DNA of 16,493 nt from contig JALAGW010000248.1 in NCBI GenBank assembly GCA_022712235.1, positions 1 through 16,493 on the forward strand, in the 5' to 3' direction. Positions 1 through 9,516 of the stretch are shown in pieces; the first letter of the stretch is position 1; each line of letters starts with the position of its first letter. The notes under the pieces are model-generated. The model was not told the origin of the DNA. It saw only the letters and a program-made list of their open reading frames with translations, and made no database searches. Made by a program: the position numbers and the translations under genes. Source of the stretch: Brevundimonas sp. (GTDB taxonomy: Bacteria; Pseudomonadota; Alphaproteobacteria; Caulobacterales; Caulobacteraceae).

Positions 1-2
1 CC

Positions 3-836
3 CTCGTCCTGAGCCTCGGCTTGTCGATGGCGGGCGGCGCGCCCGCTCTCGCCGCACCGGCGGAGGACGCGCCCGCCGTCGCCGAGACGCCCATCGTCAT
101 CGGCCGGTCCTACGCCCTGCCCTCGGCCGTCATGGGTCAGACGCGCGAGATCAACGTCTGGCTGCCGCCCGGATATGCTGAAAGCGGCCAGACCTATCCG
201 GTCCTCTATGAGCTGGACGGAGGTCAGGATCAGGACTGCCACCACATCTCGGGCATCGCCCAGTTGGGAACCATCGTCGGCACGACCCGCGATGTGATCG
301 TCGTCGGCGTCGCCTCGATCGACCGTCGCAACGAACTGGCCCTGCCGACCGAGGACGCCGAACTGATCGCCCGCTATCCGACGCAGGGGCATTCCGACCG
401 CTTCCGTCGCTTCATCGGCGAAGAGGTTCAGCCCTTCATCGAGAGCCGCCTGCGAACCAGCGGCGAGACGGCGCTGATGGGCGAGTCTCTTGCGGGCCTG
501 TTCGTGGTCGAGACCTTCCTGAAAGAGCCGCAGATGTTCGACGCCTATGTCGCCGTCAGCCCCAGTCTGTGGTGGGACGGCGGCCAGCTGGCGAAGCAGT
601 CGGGAGCGCATCTGCGCGACCACTCCAACGACCCGCGCACCCTGATCCTGACGCTCGGCGACGAGGGCGAGGAGATGCAGGCGCCGATGGACGTGCTGAC
701 CGCCAATCTGCGCGACCACGCCCTGCCCGGCGTCAAATGGGACTTCACCCCGCGCCCGACCGAAAGCCACGCCAGCATCTATCACGGCGCGGCGCTGGAC
801 GCCTTTCGCCGCCTCTATGCGGTTCCGAGCCCATGA
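3..836 (+). CDS. Secreted alpha/beta-hydrolase, esterase-D-like (5' end missing)
   Basis: This is probably an exported serine ester hydrolase of the putative-esterase (esterase D / IroE-like) group; the substrate is unknown. The frame is open to the window edge. The first residues read as the hydrophobic core of a signal peptide ending near ALAAPA, so the true start lies upstream and the TTG at 21 is not believable as a start. The mature part has the family opening (INVWLPPGY, then YPVLYELDGG), a nucleophile elbow GESLAG with the serine codon at 486-488, a likely acid in LTLGDEG, and a late histidine in ESHASIYH (codon 768-770) as the third triad member. Its TGA overlaps the next ATG in an ATGA junction, suggesting translational coupling with the VOC gene. 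The fold is fairly certain; substrate and exact family are not. Confidence 0.82.
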   Translation, partial: LVLSLGLSMAGGAPALAAPAEDAPAVAETPIVIGRSYALPSAVMGQTREINVWLPPGYAESGQTYPVLYELDGGQDQDCHHISGIAQLGTIVGTTRDVIVVGVASIDRRNELALPTEDAELIARYPTQGHSDRFRRFIGEEVQPFIESRLRTSGETALMGESLAGLFVVETFLKEPQMFDAYVAVSPSLWWDGGQLAKQSGAHLRDHSNDPRTLILTLGDEGEEMQAPMDVLTANLRDHALPGVKWDFTPRPTESHASIYHGAALDAFRRLYAVPSP

Positions 837-1225
837 GCCAGCGGGGCGCCGGCAGCCTGCTGGTTGGCGACTATGACGAGGCCATCGCCTTCTACGTCGG
901 CAAGCTGGGCTTCGACCTCAGCGAAGACACAGACATGGGCGGCGGCAAACGCTGGGTCCGCGTCACCCCAAAAGGCGGAAAGACCTCACTGCTGCTGGCC
1001 CGCGCCGCGACGCCGGAACAGGTCGCCCGGATCGGCGATCAGGCGGGCGGCCGCGTCTGGCTGTTCCTCTACACTGACGACCTGATGCGTGACCACGCCG
1101 CCTGGCTGGCCGCCGGCGTCGTCTTCCGTGAAACGCCCCGTCACGAAGCCTATGGCAAGGTGGTGGTCTTCGAAGACCTCTACGGCAACGCCTGGGACCT
1201 GATCGAACCCGCTACCGGAGCCTGA
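833..1225 (+). CDS. Small VOC-superfamily (glyoxalase/bleomycin-resistance fold) protein
   Basis: This is a 130-residue single-domain protein of the vicinal-oxygen-chelate fold. It is related to small uncharacterised glyoxalase-like proteins, and no substrate can be assigned. Visible family marks are the opening DYDEAIAFYVGKLGF (about residues 13-27), a central strand GRVWLFLYTDD, and the closing KVVVFEDLYGNAWDLIEP. The first strand looks slightly short compared with relatives, which usually have a few more residues before SLLV. The ATG at 833 is chosen because it overlaps the upstream TGA by four bases and the family similarity begins just after it. The same frame is open back to about 569, but that stretch overlaps the esterase and resembles no VOC sequence. 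Three bases separate it from purT, so the three genes are probably co-transcribed. Confidence 0.82.
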   Translation: MSQRGAGSLLVGDYDEAIAFYVGKLGFDLSEDTDMGGGKRWVRVTPKGGKTSLLLARAATPEQVARIGDQAGGRVWLFLYTDDLMRDHAAWLAAGVVFRETPRHEAYGKVVVFEDLYGNAWDLIEPATGA

Positions 1226-1228
1226 GCC

Positions 1229-2422
1229 ATGAAGATCGGCACCCCGCTTACCGACCACGCCACGCGCGTCATGCTGCTGGGCTCGGGCGAGCTGGGCAAG
1301 GAGGTCGCCATCGAGCTGCAACGCCTGGGCGCCGAGGTGATCGCGGTCGATCGCTACGCCAACGCTCCGGCCATGCAGGTGGCGCACCGCAGCCACGTCA
1401 TCCCCATGACCGATCCTCAGGTGCTGAATGGCATCATCATGGCCGAGGCCCCGCACATCATCGTGCCGGAGATCGAGGCCATCGCCACCGACGCCCTGAC
1501 GGCCATCGAGGCGGCGGGTCTGGCCCGCGTCATCCCCACCGCCCGCGCCACCCAGCTGACCATGAACCGCGAGGGCATCCGTCGTCTGGCCGCCGAGGAA
1601 CTGGGCCTGCCGACCAGCCCCTACGCCTTCGCCGGTTCCGCCGAAGAACTGGCGGCGGGCGCCGAGGCCGTGAGCTTCCCCTGCTTCGTCAAGCCGGTCA
1701 TGTCATCCTCGGGCAAGGGCCAGTCCTATGTCGAGAGCGCGGACGCCGTGGCCGAGGCCTGGACCTACGCGGAGGCCTCGGGCCGGGTCGCGGGCAGCCG
1801 CGTCATCGTCGAGGGCAAGATCGACTTCGACTACGAAATCACCCTGCTGACCGTGCGCTCGCTGCGCGACGGCGCCGTCCGCACCGACTTCTGCGCCCCC
1901 ATAGGCCATCGCCAGCAGAAGGGCGATTATGTCGAAAGCTGGCAGCCCCAGGCCATGAGCGAGGCCGCCTTGCAGGCGGCGCAGGACATCGCGGGCAAGG
2001 TCACGGAGGCCCTGGGCGGTCTCGGCGTCTTCGGCGTCGAGCTGTTCGTCACCGGCGACAAGGTCTGGTTCTCGGAGGTCTCGCCGCGTCCGCACGACAC
2101 CGGACTGGTGACCCTGGCCACCCAGACCATGAGCGAGTTCGCCCTGCACGCCCGCGCCATCCTGGGCCTGCCGGTGGACGTGTCCCAGCGCGAGCCCGGC
2201 GCCAGCGCCGTCATCTATGGCGGACTGGAGGCCGAGGGCGTCGTCTATGAGGGCGTGGCCGAGGCCCTGTCGGTCCCAACCGCCGACCTGCGCCTGTTCG
2301 GCAAGCCCGAAGCCTTCGAACGCCGCCGTATGGGCGTGGCCCTGGCCCGCGGCGCCGACACGGATCAGGCGCGCGAGCGGGCGACCGAGGCGGCGAGCAG
2401 GGTGCGGGTCGTCAGGCCCTGA
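1229..2422 (+). CDS. purT: Formate-dependent phosphoribosylglycinamide formyltransferase (GAR transformylase 2)
   Basis: PurT makes formyl-GAR from GAR, formate and ATP in the third step of purine synthesis, as a folate-independent alternative to PurN. It is a cytosolic ATP-grasp enzyme. The 397-residue length matches the family (about 390). An N-terminal nucleotide-fold motif GSGELGKE lies at residues 18-25. The ATP-grasp loop SSSGKGQS is at 159-166, and the metal/ATP-binding strand EVSPRPHDTG is at 283-292. The C-terminal part with RRRMGVALA is also typical. The ATG at 1229 follows a GGAG about seven bases upstream and gives the standard MKIGTPLT start. It sits three bases after the VOC gene, an unusual partner for a purine gene. 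Identification is firm. Confidence 0.97.
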   Translation: MKIGTPLTDHATRVMLLGSGELGKEVAIELQRLGAEVIAVDRYANAPAMQVAHRSHVIPMTDPQVLNGIIMAEAPHIIVPEIEAIATDALTAIEAAGLARVIPTARATQLTMNREGIRRLAAEELGLPTSPYAFAGSAEELAAGAEAVSFPCFVKPVMSSSGKGQSYVESADAVAEAWTYAEASGRVAGSRVIVEGKIDFDYEITLLTVRSLRDGAVRTDFCAPIGHRQQKGDYVESWQPQAMSEAALQAAQDIAGKVTEALGGLGVFGVELFVTGDKVWFSEVSPRPHDTGLVTLATQTMSEFALHARAILGLPVDVSQREPGASAVIYGGLEAEGVVYEGVAEALSVPTADLRLFGKPEAFERRRMGVALARGADTDQARERATEAASRVRVVRP

Positions 2423-2424
2423 GG

Positions 2425-2450
2425 CTTGCGCCCTCCCCGGCGCCCCTTAC
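2425..2450 (+). promoter_or_regulatory. Candidate heat-shock (RpoH, sigma-32) promoter for hslO
   Basis: CTTGCGC (2425-2431), an 11-base spacer and CCCCTTAC (2443-2450) resemble the sigma-32 consensus CTTGAAA-N11-16-CCCCATNT. They sit just after the purT stop codon and upstream of a gene that is heat-shock regulated in E. coli. C-rich runs are common in this genome, so the -10-like part could be chance. Confidence 0.45.
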
Positions 2451-2503
2451 CAAGCGGGGGTCGCCTCCCTATGTTGCGCCGCTTCCGACAGTTTCGCCTA
2501 TTC

Positions 2504-2518
2504 AGGATTTTCGCCGTG
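2504..2518 (+). promoter_or_regulatory. Ribosome binding site and GTG start deciding the hslO N-terminus
   Basis: AGGA at 2504-2507 lies eight bases before GTG at 2516. This supports GTG over the upstream in-frame ATG at 2471. The ATG is preceded by a run of Gs about ten bases away and would add a basic, phenylalanine-rich 15-residue leader. Both starts remain possible. Confidence 0.5.
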
Positions 2519-3451
2519 ACCGATCACGCGCCCGCCGCACAGCCCAACGAGGCTCCGACCGACAACCTCGCCGCCGCCTTCCAGATCGACGGCTGGCCCG
2601 TGCGCGGCCGCCTGGTGCGCCTGGGCGAGGCCGTGGACAAGATCCTGTCGGCCCATGACTACCCCGAGCCCGTCGCCGCCCTGCTGGGCGAGGCCTGCGT
2701 TCTGGCCGCCATCGTCGGCTCGGCGCTGAAGTTTGAAGGCCGCCTGATCGTCCAGGCCCAGGGCGACGGTCCCGTGCGCTATGTCGTGGCCGACTATGAC
2801 ACCGCCGGGACCCTGCGCGGCTTCTGCCGCTTCGACCCCGAAGAAGTGGCCAAGGCGTCCGAAGGCTTCACCCGTCCCGGCGCCCAGACCCTGCTGGGCA
2901 AGGGCGTCTTCATCATGACGCTGGATCGCGGCGAGGACTTCGAGCGCACCCAGGGCATCACCCCGATCGAGGGCGAGAGCCTGTCGCTGTGCGCCGAGCA
3001 CTACTTCACCCAGTCCGAGCAGGTGCCGACCAAGGTGCGTCTGGCCGTGGGTCAGGTGACAACCGACGCAGGAACCGCCTGGCGGGCGGGCGGGGCCATG
3101 ATCCAGGTCATCGCCGGCGACGACGCGCGCGGCTCGACCGAGGAGGTGTGGGAGCGCACCCGCGCCCTCTTCTTCACCCTGGGCGACGACGAACTGATCG
3201 ACCCGACGATCAGCGCCGAGACCCTGCTGTTCCGTCTGTTCCACGAGGACGGCGTGCGTCTGGAAGGCGCCACGCCCCTGACCGCCGTCTGCCGCTGCTC
3301 CAAGGAGCGGCTGGTCGCGGTGATGCAGTCCTTCCCCCCGGAAGACCGCGCCGCCATGGTCGAGGACGACGGCATGATCCACGCGACGTGCGAATACTGC
3401 TCGACCGTCTACAAGATCGAGCCGAGCGAGATCGAGCAATCGGCCGCCTAG
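2516..3451 (+). CDS. hslO: Hsp33 redox-regulated chaperone (33 kDa chaperonin)
   Basis: Hsp33 is a cytosolic holdase switched on by oxidation. Under reducing conditions four cysteines bind zinc; oxidative stress with heat releases it and exposes client-binding surfaces. The expected pattern is complete: CRC at residues 259-261 and CEYC at 292-295, a C-x-C then C-x-x-C arrangement with a spacing usual for the family. The N-terminal core includes the characteristic GDGPVRYVVADYD and LLGKGVFIMTLDRGE segments. From the GTG at 2516 the protein has 311 residues, close to the usual 290-300. The in-frame ATG at 2471 would give 326. A heat-shock-like promoter lies upstream and the gene ends 15 bases from a convergent gene. 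Function is certain; the start is moderately so. Confidence 0.95.
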   Translation: MTDHAPAAQPNEAPTDNLAAAFQIDGWPVRGRLVRLGEAVDKILSAHDYPEPVAALLGEACVLAAIVGSALKFEGRLIVQAQGDGPVRYVVADYDTAGTLRGFCRFDPEEVAKASEGFTRPGAQTLLGKGVFIMTLDRGEDFERTQGITPIEGESLSLCAEHYFTQSEQVPTKVRLAVGQVTTDAGTAWRAGGAMIQVIAGDDARGSTEEVWERTRALFFTLGDDELIDPTISAETLLFRLFHEDGVRLEGATPLTAVCRCSKERLVAVMQSFPPEDRAAMVEDDGMIHATCEYCSTVYKIEPSEIEQSAA

Positions 3452-3466
3452 GCCGCTTGCGCGCCG

Positions 3467-4186
3467 CTAGACCAGCATGAAGATCGCATTGCCATAGTTG
3501 TGCAGGAGGACCGGCAGCAGCACGCTGCCGGTCTTTTCACGCAGCCAGACCAGCAGCAGGGCCGAGACGCTCGTCGAGGCCATCAGCAAGGGCTCGAAGG
3601 TGAAGGCGCCGTCGGCATAGCCCAGGGCGTGGGGCAGGCCGAAGGCCAGCGACGACAGCACCGCGCCCCAGCCCATCCACGCGCCCAAGATGCGCACCGG
3701 CCGACCGAAGGCCTCGTTCAGCATCAGCAGCAGGACGCCGCGGTAGAAGAGCTCCTCGTCCAGCCCCGGCATGGTCAACTGGAAGGCCAGGCTGTCGAGG
3801 TCGAAGCCCTGGCCGGGGAAATAGAGGGCCAGCCCGAGGAACAGGGCGACCAGCAGGCCCGACAGCACCAGGGCGCCGGTCAGGCCCCTGCGATCCTGCC
3901 TCAGCGTCAGGCCCGCCCGTTTCCAGCCGATGAACGGCAGGCTGGCCACGGCAAGGGACAGCAGGATGGCCAGAGCCTTGCCCTCCCAGTTCCAGTGCGA
4001 CGAACCGAAGGACAGGGGCAAATGACCGTAGCCGCGCGTCAGCACGGCGTCATAGGCCGCCATCAGCAAGAGGGCGGCGATCAGCCAGCCCCACCGCACA
4101 CGGCCCTTCATCAGGAGCGCCGCCAGCAAACCGCCCACGGCGACGGCGCCGACCCATCCCGACATGGCTATGACCGCATCCGGCAT
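3467..4186 (-). CDS. CPBP-family intramembrane glutamic endopeptidase (Rce1/Abi type)
   Basis: This 239-residue polytopic membrane protein belongs to the CPBP/Abi group, whose characterised eukaryotic member Rce1 cleaves prenylated proteins. Bacterial substrates are mostly unknown. All three family motifs are present: EELFYR (E144, E145, R149), FGLPH (F182 to H186) and HNYGN (H229 to N233). The catalytic site therefore looks intact. Hydrophobic segments fill most of the length, about six to eight helices. The ATG at 4186 is chosen because GGAGG lies six bases before it. An ATG five codons further upstream, at 4201, has only a weak AGG. The gene converges on hslO with a 15-base gap and follows the phoB terminator, so it probably has its own promoter between 4187 and 4256. 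No partner gene indicates its substrate. Confidence 0.88.
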   Translation of the reverse strand: MPDAVIAMSGWVGAVAVGGLLAALLMKGRVRWGWLIAALLLMAAYDAVLTRGYGHLPLSFGSSHWNWEGKALAILLSLAVASLPFIGWKRAGLTLRQDRRGLTGALVLSGLLVALFLGLALYFPGQGFDLDSLAFQLTMPGLDEELFYRGVLLLMLNEAFGRPVRILGAWMGWGAVLSSLAFGLPHALGYADGAFTFEPLLMASTSVSALLLVWLREKTGSVLLPVLLHNYGNAIFMLV

Positions 4187-4250
4187 TCCGCCCCTCCCCA
4201 TGACCTGTCGTCATGAGGCCGGCGGCCACGCCTGCGGATGCGGATGACCG

Positions 4251-4283
4251 AAATTTAACGCGCCGGCCGAAACCGGCGACGTT
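4251..4283 (-). terminator. Hairpin terminator after phoB, end of the pst operon
   Basis: On the minus strand AACG plus CGCCGG (4283-4273, one bulged T at 4279) pairs with CCGGCG plus CGTT (4266-4257), giving a ten-pair stem with a six-base loop. AAATTT follows. The stem begins at the base next to the phoB stop codon. The T tract is short, so efficiency is uncertain. Confidence 0.55.
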
Positions 4284-4973
<690 letters not shown>

Positions 4974-5016
4974 GTCAGGCTCTCCGGTCGGTCGAAGTCG
5001 TCAGCAGTAGGGGAAG

Positions 5017-5766
5017 TCAGTCGTCCGTCAGGTCGGACGGTTGGGTCGAGACATGGGGCGTGGGGGTCTGTTCCTCGCCCGGACCGGGGACGGCCTTGGG
5101 CCGCTCACCCAGCATTTCCTCGCCGGTGATCTCATAGTGGACGGTCTCGGCGATATTGGTCGCGTGGTCGCCGATCCGCTCCAGGTTCTTGGCCATGAAC
5201 AACAGATGGGTGCAGGCCGTGATCGTGCGCGGGTCGCCCATCATGTAGGTCAGCAGCTCGCGGAACAGGGCGTTGTAGTGCTCGTCCACCTCGTCGTCGG
5301 TGCTCCACACCGACAGGGCGCGTTCCAGCTCCGAGGCCGTATAGGCGTCCAGCACGTCGCGCAGGCGGGTCGAGACCAGACGGCCCATGCGCTCAATCGA
5401 ACGGGTCAGGGGCTGCATGGGCTCGCTCTCGGCCAGGATCAGCGCCCGCTTGGCGATGTTCTTGGCCAGATCACCCGTGCGCTCCAGATCCGAAGCCAGC
5501 TTCATCGCCCCCAGGGTGCGGCGCAAGTCCGAGGCCACCGGCTGACGCAGGGCGATCAGGCGGATCGACTTCTTCTCGATGTCGCGGTGCAGGGCGTCCA
5601 GACGGTTGTCGCGATCGACCACCGCCTTCGCCAGGGCCACGTCGCGACGGGCGACGGATTCGATGGCGTCCGCCACCTGGGCCTCGGCCAGACCGCCCAT
5701 GCGGACGACCTCGGCCGTCAGCTGGTTCAGCTCGTCCCCGTAGGCCTTGACCGTATGCTGGTTCAT
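5017..5766 (-). CDS. phoU: PhoU, phosphate signalling modulator
   Basis: PhoU is a peripheral cytosolic protein that couples the PstSCAB transporter to PhoR and keeps the Pho regulon off when phosphate is plentiful. Its 249 residues form the usual two three-helix repeats. Each has the family metal-cluster motif: DLERTGDLAKNI at 93-104 and NLERIGDHATNI at 194-205. The last 25-30 residues are proline/threonine/acid-rich and probably disordered. The ATG at 5766 has GAGGA seven bases upstream, overlapping the pstB stop codon, which suggests coupled translation. Only ten bases separate it from pstB. In Caulobacter, PhoU has been reported as important for viability, so loss is probably costly here too, though that is inference. 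Confidence 0.97.
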   Translation of the reverse strand: MNQHTVKAYGDELNQLTAEVVRMGGLAEAQVADAIESVARRDVALAKAVVDRDNRLDALHRDIEKKSIRLIALRQPVASDLRRTLGAMKLASDLERTGDLAKNIAKRALILAESEPMQPLTRSIERMGRLVSTRLRDVLDAYTASELERALSVWSTDDEVDEHYNALFRELLTYMMGDPRTITACTHLLFMAKNLERIGDHATNIAETVHYEITGEEMLGERPKAVPGPGEEQTPTPHVSTQPSDLTDD

Positions 5767-5776
5767 CGTCGGGTCC

Positions 5777-6646
5777 TCAGCCGAAGCGGCCGGTGATGTA
5801 GTCGAGCGTCCGGCGCTCGCGCGGGTTGGTGAAGATCTCTTCGGTGTCGCCGGTCTCGACCAGCTTGCCCATGTGGAAGAAGGCCGTGCGCTGCGACACG
5901 CGGGCCGCCTGGGCCATGGAGTGGGTGACGATGACGATGCAGTAGCGCTCGCGCAGTTCGTCGATCAGCTCCTCGATCTTGGCCGTGGCGATCGGGTCCA
6001 GGGCCGAGCAGGGCTCATCCATCAGGATGACTTCGGGTTCGACCGCGATGGCGCGGGCGATGACCAGACGCTGTTGCTGGCCGCCCGACAGGCCGGTGCC
6101 CGGCGAGTGCAGGCGGTCGGCGACCTCGTCCCACAGACCGGCGCGCTTCAGCGCCTTCTGCACGATCTCGTCCAGTTCGCCCTTGGACGAGGCCAGGCCG
6201 TGAATCTTCGGCCCATAGGCGACGTTCTCATAGATCGTCTTGGGGAAGGGGTTCGGCTTCTGGAACACCATGCCGACCTGGGCGCGCAGCAGCACCGGGT
6301 CGATCTTGCGGTCGTTGATGTCGCCGCCGTCCATCTCGATCTCGCCGGTGACGCGGCAGCCCGGAATGGTGTCGTTCATGCGGTTCATCGTCCGCAGGAA
6401 GGTCGACTTGCCGCAGCCCGACGGGCCGATCAGGGCCGTGACGGTCTTGTCCGGGATGTCCAGCGAAACGCCGAACAGAGCCTGTTTCTCGCCATAGAAG
6501 ACGGAAACGTCGCGCGCGGCGATCTTGATGGGGCCGAGCGGCGCCGAGGCGTGGGCGCCCACGGCCGGGGCGGTCGACAGGGGCGCAGCGGCGGCGGAAC
6601 CGCCGTCGGCCAGACCCTCGGGGGCGCGGAAGATTTTGGACATCAT
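5777..6646 (-). CDS. pstB: Phosphate ABC transporter ATP-binding protein PstB
   Basis: PstB is the cytosolic ATPase that powers high-affinity phosphate import through PstC and PstA. It shows Walker A GPSGCGKS (74-81), Q-loop Q129 in VFQKPNPFP, signature LSGGQ (186-190), Walker B VILMDE (206-211) and switch histidine H242. The FQKPNPFP and CSALDP segments are typical of the PstB branch of the ABC family. The first 38 or so residues are an alanine/proline-rich extension absent from shorter homologues, probably disordered. There are two adjacent ATG codons at 6646 and 6643 and no strong ribosome site. Translation is probably coupled to pstA, whose stop codon is four bases upstream. Confidence 0.97.
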   Translation of the reverse strand: MMSKIFRAPEGLADGGSAAAAPLSTAPAVGAHASAPLGPIKIAARDVSVFYGEKQALFGVSLDIPDKTVTALIGPSGCGKSTFLRTMNRMNDTIPGCRVTGEIEMDGGDINDRKIDPVLLRAQVGMVFQKPNPFPKTIYENVAYGPKIHGLASSKGELDEIVQKALKRAGLWDEVADRLHSPGTGLSGGQQQRLVIARAIAVEPEVILMDEPCSALDPIATAKIEELIDELRERYCIVIVTHSMAQAARVSQRTAFFHMGKLVETGDTEEIFTNPRERRTLDYITGRFG

Positions 6647-6650
6647 AAGA

Positions 6651-7938
6651 CTACCACCGGCGTTCGAAGCGCCGACGCAGCAGGATCGCGGCGGCGTTCA
6701 TGACGATCATGAAGGCGAGGAGCACAAGGATGGCGGCGGCGGTCCGCTCGTGGAACGCGCGCTCCGAGGCGTTCTCCCAGATGTAGATGAGCGAAGGCAG
6801 GGCGCCGACCGGCTCGTCGATGGCGTGGGGCACGCCGGGGACGAAGCTGATCATGCCGATCAGCAGCAGGGGCGCCGTCTCGCCGAGGGCGTGAGCCATG
6901 GCGATGATCGAACCGGTCATGACGCCCGGCATGGCCAGGGGCAGGACATGCCCGAACACCGTCTGGGTGCGGCTGGCGCCCATGGCCAGCGCCGCCTCGC
7001 GGATCGACGGCGGCACCGCCTTCAGCGACGAGCGCGTGGCGATGATCACCGTCGGCAGGGCCATCAAGGCCAGCACCAGACCACCGACCAGCGGACTGGC
7101 GCGCGGCAGGTGCATGAAGTTGATGAACAGGGCCAGACCCAGCAGGCCGTAAACGATCGACGGCACGGCCGCGAGGTTGTTGATATTGACCTCGATGATC
7201 GCCGTGATGCGGTTGCGCGGCGAGTATTCCTCCAGCCAGACGGCGGCGCAGACGCCGACCGGAATGGCGATCAGGGCCGTGACCAGCAGCATCAGGGCCG
7301 AACCGACCACGGCGCCCAGCAGACCCGCCAGTTCCGGCTGGGTCGAGTCACCCTTGGTGAACAGGGCCGAGTTGAAGTGGGCGCGCACGGCGCCCGAGGC
7401 CTTCATCCGATCCAGCCAGGCCATCTGTTCATTGCTGACGCGGCGCTGATCCTCGGGCGTAGCCTTGGAGATTTCGCCCTTCAGATAGAGGTCGGCGTTG
7501 TCGGACAAGGGGGCGGTGACCGGCACGGTCTGGCCCAGCAGGCTGGGCTGGCGTGAAATCATGCCCGCCGCCTGGAACTTCAGCTCCGAGGAGAACAGGG
7601 CCTTCATGGCCGCAGCCTTCGTGCCCTGGGCATCGTCCTGAACGCCGAGGCGGCGCAACTGCTGCTCGGCGACGATCTGCTCGAAGTTGGCGCCCTGCGG
7701 ATAGGCCCGGTCGATGCGCGACGCGTCCATGTGGACCGGCAGGGTCACGCTGTGGCTGTAGAAGGCGGTGCGGCCCTGCATGATGATGCTGCCCAGCAGG
7801 ATCACCAGGAAGACCAGGGCGAAGCCGATGGCCGCGCGGCCGTACCACTTGAAGCGGGTCTCACGGGCGTAGCGGCCGCGCAGGCGCGCTTGCAGGCGCT
7901 GGGTGCGCGGGCTGACGCCGGTCGGATTTTGAACGGCG

Positions 7939-7946
<8 letters not shown>
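6651..7946 (-). CDS. pstA: Phosphate ABC transporter permease PstA, long form
   Basis: PstA is one of the two inner-membrane permeases of the high-affinity phosphate importer. Its first membrane helix (about residues 37-57) is followed by roughly 150 soluble, presumably periplasmic residues (58-205). The permease core then holds several helices and the ATPase-contact loop SIREAALAMGASRTQTV (314-330). At 431 residues it is much longer than E. coli PstA (about 296). The extra N-terminal part resembles the DUF3333-type domain of many alphaproteobacterial PstA proteins. The ATG at 7946 overlaps the 3' end of pstC by eight bases, and pstB follows after four bases. Function is firm; the role of the inserted domain is unknown. 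Confidence 0.96.
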
Positions 7947-9369
<1,423 letters not shown>

Positions 9370-9448
9370 CCGGGTCCGTGCACGCGTGAATCATTAACGT
9401 GCCGGGTCCGGCGCGTTTCGGCCGGGAAACTGCCTGCGATTGGCGAGC

Positions 9449-9454
9449 GGAATA
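9449..9454 (-). promoter_or_regulatory. Candidate -10 element of the pstC promoter
   Basis: TATTCC on the minus strand (9454-9449) lies ten bases downstream of the Pho box. In E. coli PhoB-activated promoters the Pho box replaces the -35 element about this far from the -10. The predicted start is near 9442, leaving a leader of about 70 bases. Confidence 0.4.
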
Positions 9455-9464
9455 AGACGGCTGC

Positions 9465-9482
9465 GTGACAGTTCTGTTACGG
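9465..9482 (-). promoter_or_regulatory. Pho box (PhoB binding site) upstream of pstC
   Basis: Read on the minus strand the site is CCGTAAC-AGAA-CTGTCAC. This is two seven-base half-sites on the 11-base period of the E. coli Pho box (CTGTCAT-N4-CTGTCAT). The second half matches six or seven of seven positions and the first about four or five. It lies between phoR and pstC, where PhoB control is expected. The 9370-9516 gap holds no other obvious signal apart from the -10 candidate. Confidence 0.75.
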
Positions 9483-9516
9483 CGCCCGTCCCCTGTGTCG
9501 CAGGCCGCGTCGCAAG

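Noticed and set aside
21..23. TTG as the start codon of the esterase
   Set aside because: The frame continues open to the window edge with hydrophobic signal-peptide codons before it, so the gene starts outside the window.
2437..2460. C-run/G-run pairing after purT as a terminator
   Set aside because: Only four to five G-C pairs can form around a long loop and no T tract follows; the stretch fits a heat-shock promoter better.
5022..5039. Hairpin CGTCCG-tcaggt-CGGACG at the 3' end of phoU as a terminator or attenuator
   Set aside because: The stem is only six pairs with no T tract on the minus strand, and phoB follows within 43 bases.
9381..9388. CACGCGTG palindrome in the pstC leader as an operator
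   Set aside because: Eight-base GC palindromes are expected by chance here, and it lies inside the predicted leader with no second copy.
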